Source: Nonlabens tegetincola (GTDB lineage: Bacteria > Bacteroidota > Bacteroidia > Flavobacteriales > Flavobacteriaceae). Taken from it: 64,000 nt of DNA. The stretch lies in assembly GCF_002954355.1 (NCBI RefSeq), contig NZ_MQVV01000012.1, positions 124,001 through 188,000 on the forward strand, in the 5' to 3' direction. The translations under genes and the position numbers were made by a program. The notes beneath the pieces are model-generated. The model was not told the origin of the DNA, ran no database searches, and saw only the letters and a program-made list of their open reading frames with translations. Below, piece by piece: positions 60,588 through 64,000 of the stretch; the first letter of the stretch is position 1; each line of letters opens with the position of its first letter.

Positions 60588-61400
60588 ATGATAAAATTAT
60601 TAGCTACCGATATAGATGGGACTCTTTTGAATGATAATCGAGAGGTTTCATCTTCAACTATAAAGGCATTTAAAGATCTTCATATTCCTAAAATTTTGAT
60701 ATCTGCACGCATGCCTCAAGCCATGACTCACCTACAAGAAGATTTAAAAATCACAGATCATCCCATGATTTGTTACAATGGAGCGCTTGTAATCTCAAAG
60801 GATCAGTCAATAGTTGATATAACGATACCTTTTAATACCATTTCTGATTTTGTCGAAATTGCCAGAATACATAATTTACATTGTAGTATTTATAGAGGTA
60901 AGGAGTGGTTTGTTCCTGAGTTGGATTTCTGGGCAAATAGAGAAATCAATAATACAAAGGTAGAGCCAGTTGTTCAGGATTACGGGCGTACGTTAGAATA
61001 TTTCAATCAGACTAGACATAAAGGTGGTGCCCATAAAATAATGTTGATGGGTGACGAGGAGTTTATGGATCTCGCTTTCGCGAAAGCGGAATCTAAAAAA
61101 TTACCCGTACACTTATACAGATCAAAAAACACATATACCGAAATTACACCAAATGGAATTTCCAAAATAGAAGCATTGAAGGAGCTTTTAAAGCACGATT
61201 TTTCCAACGTAACTGTTGAACAGGTTGTTGCTTTTGGAGATAATTACAACGACGTTACCATGATTAAAGAAGTTGGTTATGGGATAGCGGTTGATAATGC
61301 AAGAGACAAGGTGAAAGAGGTTGCTGTCGAAGTTACTGACCATCATAAACAAGATGGTGTTGCAAATTGGTTAATAAAAAATTCTCGTTTGTTCCAATAA
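60588..61400 (+). CDS. Cof-type HAD superfamily phosphatase
   Basis: A 270-residue haloacid dehalogenase family hydrolase with a C2B cap. It has the nucleophile motif ATDIDGTLL (D8, D10), motif II (PKILISARMP), Lys in motif III, and motif IV GDNYNDVTMI. It probably dephosphorylates sugar phosphates, flavin or PLP-type compounds. I start at ATG 60588; the GTG 21 bp upstream would add a stretch absent in this family. Palindrome copy 14 encodes LAFAKAES near residue 165. Confidence 0.9.
   Translation: MIKLLATDIDGTLLNDNREVSSSTIKAFKDLHIPKILISARMPQAMTHLQEDLKITDHPMICYNGALVISKDQSIVDITIPFNTISDFVEIARIHNLHCSIYRGKEWFVPELDFWANREINNTKVEPVVQDYGRTLEYFNQTRHKGGAHKIMLMGDEEFMDLAFAKAESKKLPVHLYRSKNTYTEITPNGISKIEALKELLKHDFSNVTVEQVVAFGDNYNDVTMIKEVGYGIAVDNARDKVKEVAVEVTDHHKQDGVANWLIKNSRLFQ
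61074..61087. repeat. GCTTTCGCGAAAGC palindrome, copy 14
   Basis: Perfect copy in the HAD gene, read as A-F-A-K-A. Confidence 0.95.
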
Positions 61401-61436
61401 AAAAAGCGGCCTCACACATGGTGAAGACCGCCTTTT
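61400..61436. terminator. Bidirectional terminator
   Basis: GCGG(C)CTCAC / GTGAAGACCGC stem with a small bulge, flanked by A7 and TTTT, between convergent genes. Confidence 0.82.
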
Positions 61437-61459
61437 CATATAAGTTGTACAGTCAATTA

Positions 61460-61984
61460 CTATTCGATTACTATAATATCATTGGTAGATAATTGTGCTG
61501 CGCTCATTACTTCTTGATAATTGGTTACATCTACAGTACCAGCTAATTCGACAGGTAAAATTACTATCCTGAATGTCTGATTTTGTAAGTCTGCAGGAGC
61601 AAGCTGCGACAAATCGGTCGTTGCAGGAGCGTCAATAAACAACTCTACGTCACCGTTTGTTGCATCGTAATTATATTGAAATTCACCAAAATCAGTATAC
61701 AATACTTGTGGTAGTAATCTCCATACATCAACTGTGCCGCCGTTATTTCCTGGAACTTCATCCCACAATAAATACGTAAGTACCATGTCATCTGGGAAAG
61801 TTTGAATGTTATTTGGGAAAGGAATTAGTTGTGCATAATCCGGTGCAAAAAAGTCAGTTGTAATTTCAAATGACTGGGCTGTTACATTAACTCCATCTAA
61901 TCCATCAAAACCCGGTGGACCTTGTGGTCCTTCACATGCTGCAAATGTTACTGCTGCAATTACTAAAAGTATTATTTTTTTCAT
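61460..61984 (-). CDS. Lipoprotein with a short collagen-like segment
   Basis: A 174-residue lipoprotein: signal and lipobox (VTFAAC), directly followed by four G-x-y triplets (EGPQGPPGFDGLDG), then a beta-rich domain of about 140 residues. Such short collagen-like linkers after the lipobox are frequent in small Bacteroidota lipoproteins and probably act as a stiff spacer from the membrane. The domain itself is not assigned. It is divergent from the TPR gene at 62026. Confidence 0.82.
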   Translation of the reverse strand: MKKIILLVIAAVTFAACEGPQGPPGFDGLDGVNVTAQSFEITTDFFAPDYAQLIPFPNNIQTFPDDMVLTYLLWDEVPGNNGGTVDVWRLLPQVLYTDFGEFQYNYDATNGDVELFIDAPATTDLSQLAPADLQNQTFRIVILPVELAGTVDVTNYQEVMSAAQLSTNDIIVIE

Positions 61985-62025
61985 GGTAAAAGTTTCTTAT
62001 CTTTCTTCAATAAGCGTGCCTAAAA

Positions 62026-63156
62026 ATGAAAAGTCTAATATTTCTTTTACTTGTTTGTGTTTTTAATATCAATTTTTCCATTTCACAAAGTGAAGCTGAC
62101 AGCTTGTACGAGGCAGGTGAATTTAAAAAAGCAATTCCCTTATACCAGGTAAAAGAAGATGCTGATTCTGCTTATAAATTGGGGCGCATATACCAGCAAC
62201 TAGGAAATAGAGAGCAAGCTGTTTTTTACCTTTCACAGTCTATTTTAAGAGACTCTAAACACGTTCAAGCGCAATTTCAACTGGGGAAAATAGAATTGTC
62301 AAATAATCCAGCAAGAGCCTTTACTCTTTTTATAAACTTGACAGAACGTTTTCCAGAAAATGCTACTTATTACTATTACCTAGGAAAAGCGCAACAAGAA
62401 TTAGGTGTAGAGGAAAAAGCTACCGAATCATTTAAAACATCTATTGCTTTAAATGAAGATTATCTAAATAGTTACTATGCACTTATAGCATCTTATATTA
62501 AAACACGTAATGAAATTTATGCCATTAAATATGCTCGAGAGATATTAAAAAAACATCCTGAGAATAATAAAGCAAGGTTATATCTAGCTCAGGCTTTTTA
62601 CAATAGTAAGCTGTATGAAAATGCAGTTGATGAACTTGAATTATTAATTCAAAATGGTAAGGTTACAGACTATACGACACGAACTATCGGTATTGCTTAT
62701 TTTGAATCGCAACAATATGAAAAATCAATAGAGTGGCTTAAAACATATATCGAAATGTTTGAAAAGGAAAGTGCTTTATCTTACTTCTATTTATCTAAGG
62801 CATATTCTAGAATGGAAAACTGGGAAATGGCCCATGAAATGATAGATAGATCCATTGAAATTCGTAGACCGGCCTTGTCAAATGAATTTTTACAAAAGGC
62901 TACCATTTACAGAGGTCAGCGCAATGAAAAAGAAGCTTTTAATTTTATAAAGAAGGCTTATCAAGAAAATAAAAACGATGATCTTGTCCATTACCAATTA
63001 GTTATCGCCGCAGATGAATATTTCAAAGACAAAAAAACAATTATCAAATACTACGAGAACTTCATAAAAGCACACCCAAAAAGCTCATTTAAAGAAATGG
63101 CACAAGCCAGATTGAGCGATTTGAGAAAGATAGATTTTATGGAGGCTAAGGAATAG
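62026..63156 (+). CDS. Tetratricopeptide-repeat protein, secreted
   Basis: A 376-residue protein with a signal peptide (KSLIFLLLVCVFNINFSISQ) and about nine TPRs, for example AYKLGRIYQQLGNREQAVFYL, YYLGKAQQELGVEEKATESF and YFYLSKAYSRMENWEMAHEM. It is a periplasmic protein-interaction scaffold with no catalytic motif. The small TonB-C-like lipoprotein gene starts 23 bp after its stop, so they may be cotranscribed. Confidence 0.88.
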   Translation: MKSLIFLLLVCVFNINFSISQSEADSLYEAGEFKKAIPLYQVKEDADSAYKLGRIYQQLGNREQAVFYLSQSILRDSKHVQAQFQLGKIELSNNPARAFTLFINLTERFPENATYYYYLGKAQQELGVEEKATESFKTSIALNEDYLNSYYALIASYIKTRNEIYAIKYAREILKKHPENNKARLYLAQAFYNSKLYENAVDELELLIQNGKVTDYTTRTIGIAYFESQQYEKSIEWLKTYIEMFEKESALSYFYLSKAYSRMENWEMAHEMIDRSIEIRRPALSNEFLQKATIYRGQRNEKEAFNFIKKAYQENKNDDLVHYQLVIAADEYFKDKKTIIKYYENFIKAHPKSSFKEMAQARLSDLRKIDFMEAKE

Positions 63157-63179
63157 TAAACTAATTGTAAATTAGCACT

Positions 63180-63662
63180 ATGATTTACAGGTTGTCTTTA
63201 CTTGTGTTATTGATAGTTCTTTCAAGTTCTTGTATGAATGAGCAAGAAAGGCAACAACGTGCTTCTAAAATTGCACAACAACAGTTTGAAAAAGTAGATC
63301 TTTCAAAGCTTGATCAATATCCTTTATTTCCTAATTGTGATGAAATGTTAGATAATAAAGAATGTTTTTCTCGTGAACTGCATTCCCTTATTCATAAAAA
63401 GCTTGCGTCGTCAACAAACAAAATCGAACTCATTAAACAGGATAGTATATCAATTTCTATAACGGTAACGAAAGAAGGTAACATCAAATATGATAGTCTA
63501 GTTACACATGCTCATCATGTAAATAGTGATCAAATCACCTTATTTCTATCAGAAGCATTAACCGAATTACCTCGTATCAATAGCGCTTTAAAAAAAGATA
63601 TTCCAGTTACATCAAGTTTTATTGTGCCAGTGGTGTTTGAACCTATTGAGGTTGAGTATTAA
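63180..63662 (+). CDS. Lipoprotein with TonB C-terminal-like domain
   Basis: A 160-residue lipoprotein with lipobox VLSSSC. The mature part follows the pattern of Bacteroidota TonB-like C-terminal domains: YPLFPNCDEMLDNKECFSRELHSLIHKKL, then ISISITVTKEGNIKYDSL and LTELPRINSALKKDIPVTSSFIVPVVF. It lacks the membrane helix of a true TonB, being lipid-anchored instead, so it is unlikely to energise receptors in the classical way. Its last 20 bp overlap the end of the convergent glycosyltransferase gene. Confidence 0.75.
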   Translation: MIYRLSLLVLLIVLSSSCMNEQERQQRASKIAQQQFEKVDLSKLDQYPLFPNCDEMLDNKECFSRELHSLIHKKLASSTNKIELIKQDSISISITVTKEGNIKYDSLVTHAHHVNSDQITLFLSEALTELPRINSALKKDIPVTSSFIVPVVFEPIEVEY

Positions 63663-64000
63663 GGGATCGTCCTCGCCATGTAATTTTAAATAAACTCTTA
63701 TAGGTTATTAATAAAACCAAAAACGGATAGGTAAAGTACACCAGTAGTAGCCACTTCCATTCTTTGTGATCTTTAAAGTGATGATCGTAGATAAAGTTTG
63801 AGATGTAATCAGCTATTAGTTTCAGAAAATATATCGTTAGGAAGAGCTCTATTGATATTAATTGCATCCATAAGAGAAATGGGGCTAATATGAACAACAC
63901 ACTCATGAACAATACTTGTACTGCAACAAGTTTATTCAGCATACTGCTAGTATGAGTTCCTTTTTGTGCCCATCTTGCACGTTGATTAATGTTGTTGCGA
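63643..64000 (-). CDS. Family 2 glycosyltransferase, C-terminal part (5' end outside window)
   Basis: The frame is open to the window edge, so only about 118 C-terminal residues are seen. They begin with N-Q-R-A-R-W-A-Q-K-G, the Q-x-x-R-W motif of processive or membrane GT2 enzymes, followed by three hydrophobic segments (VLFMSVLFILAPFLLW, IELFLTIYFLKLIADYI, LLLVYFTYPFLVLLITY). The ATG at 63942 lies behind the catalytic motif and is not the real start. It would make or export a glycan at the inner membrane; the catalytic Asp motifs lie outside the window. Confidence 0.82.
   Translation of the reverse strand, partial: RNNINQRARWAQKGTHTSSMLNKLVAVQVLFMSVLFILAPFLLWMQLISIELFLTIYFLKLIADYISNFIYDHHFKDHKEWKWLLLVYFTYPFLVLLITYKSLFKITWRGRSLNTQPQ

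Noticed and set aside
61890-61935. Collagen-like protein
   Set aside because: Only four G-x-y triplets follow the lipobox; this is a linker in a small lipoprotein, not a collagen domain.
1-64000. CRISPR array, insertion sequence, prophage, integron or rRNA operon
   Set aside because: Searched by eye: no regularly spaced direct repeats, no transposase or integrase motifs, no terminal repeats and no rRNA-like stretch. The repeated 14-mer is isolated copies about 5 kb apart, not an array.

Overview
This is an AT-rich chromosomal window from a member of the Bacteroidota, almost certainly family Flavobacteriaceae. The signs are: eight or more promoter boxes of the Bacteroidota type TAnnTTTG, often continued as TAnnTTTGCA; A-rich rather than Shine-Dalgarno leaders; a sigma-54 gene beside asnS; a fused hpt-adk gene; ExbD paralogs with a C-x-Y-C-Q-G insert; lipoproteins with late lipoboxes; and families typical of the group (DUF5686, DUF6702, HTTM, DUF4407, NamZ/DUF1343, DUF3109). 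The genus cannot be fixed from sequence alone. A marine genus of the Nonlabens/Dokdonia type would fit.

Layout. 1-5.0 kb: minus-strand envelope genes (partial lipoprotein, M1 metallopeptidase, DUF6702, lipoprotein, CarboxypepD_reg-like protein). 5.2-15.1 kb: plus-strand block pepE, two GNATs, DUF5686, MMPL transporter, asnS, rpoN and a membrane protein. 15.1-19.5 kb: minus-strand ExbB/ExbD motor genes with a PorT-like barrel and tRNA-Leu(CAA). 19.6-29.4 kb: plus-strand housekeeping (prs, ctc, pth, ribF, HTTM, serS, TPR, DUF4286, DUF2237, Usp) and a small frameshifted membrane gene. 29.4-32.5 kb: tRNA-Ser, ansA, acyltransferase and tatD on minus. 32.6-38.6 kb: retropepsin, DUF6252-like lipoprotein, rpsP-rimM-trmN6, glutaryl-CoA dehydrogenase, DUF3050 and a lipocalin-like lipoprotein. 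38.7-44.1 kb: nifU-mrp, frr, pyrH, DUF3109, DUF2383, purK. 44.2-51.1 kb: hpt-adk, obgE, NamZ-like, FtsX-like permease, and an App1 gene split by a frameshift. 51.2-54.5 kb: DUF4407 and a BlaR1/BlaI pair with clear operators. 54.8-64 kb: secreted beta-structure protein, M20 dipeptidase, tRNA-Leu(UAG), folE, acyltransferase, tRNA-Asp, HAD phosphatase, small lipoproteins, TPR protein, TonB-C-like lipoprotein, and the 3' part of a GT2 gene.

Most of the window is ordinary core genome, with no insertion sequence, prophage, CRISPR array or rRNA. The most striking signal is a 14-bp perfect palindrome, GCTTTCGCGAAAGC. It occurs 13 times, plus one copy with one mismatch, spaced fairly evenly about every 5 kb. 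It lies in all three reading frames inside unrelated proteins and also in intergenic gaps. It behaves like a genome-wide address sequence (compare HIP1 in cyanobacteria, or parS/Noc-type sites) rather than a gene feature.

Other points of interest are a BlaI promoter whose -33 and -7 elements each sit inside an operator dyad, an App1 gene broken exactly at an in-frame T-TTT-TTA slippery heptamer, a terminator hairpin abutting a start codon, divergent genes overlapping at their 5' ends, and two predicted leaderless transcripts.
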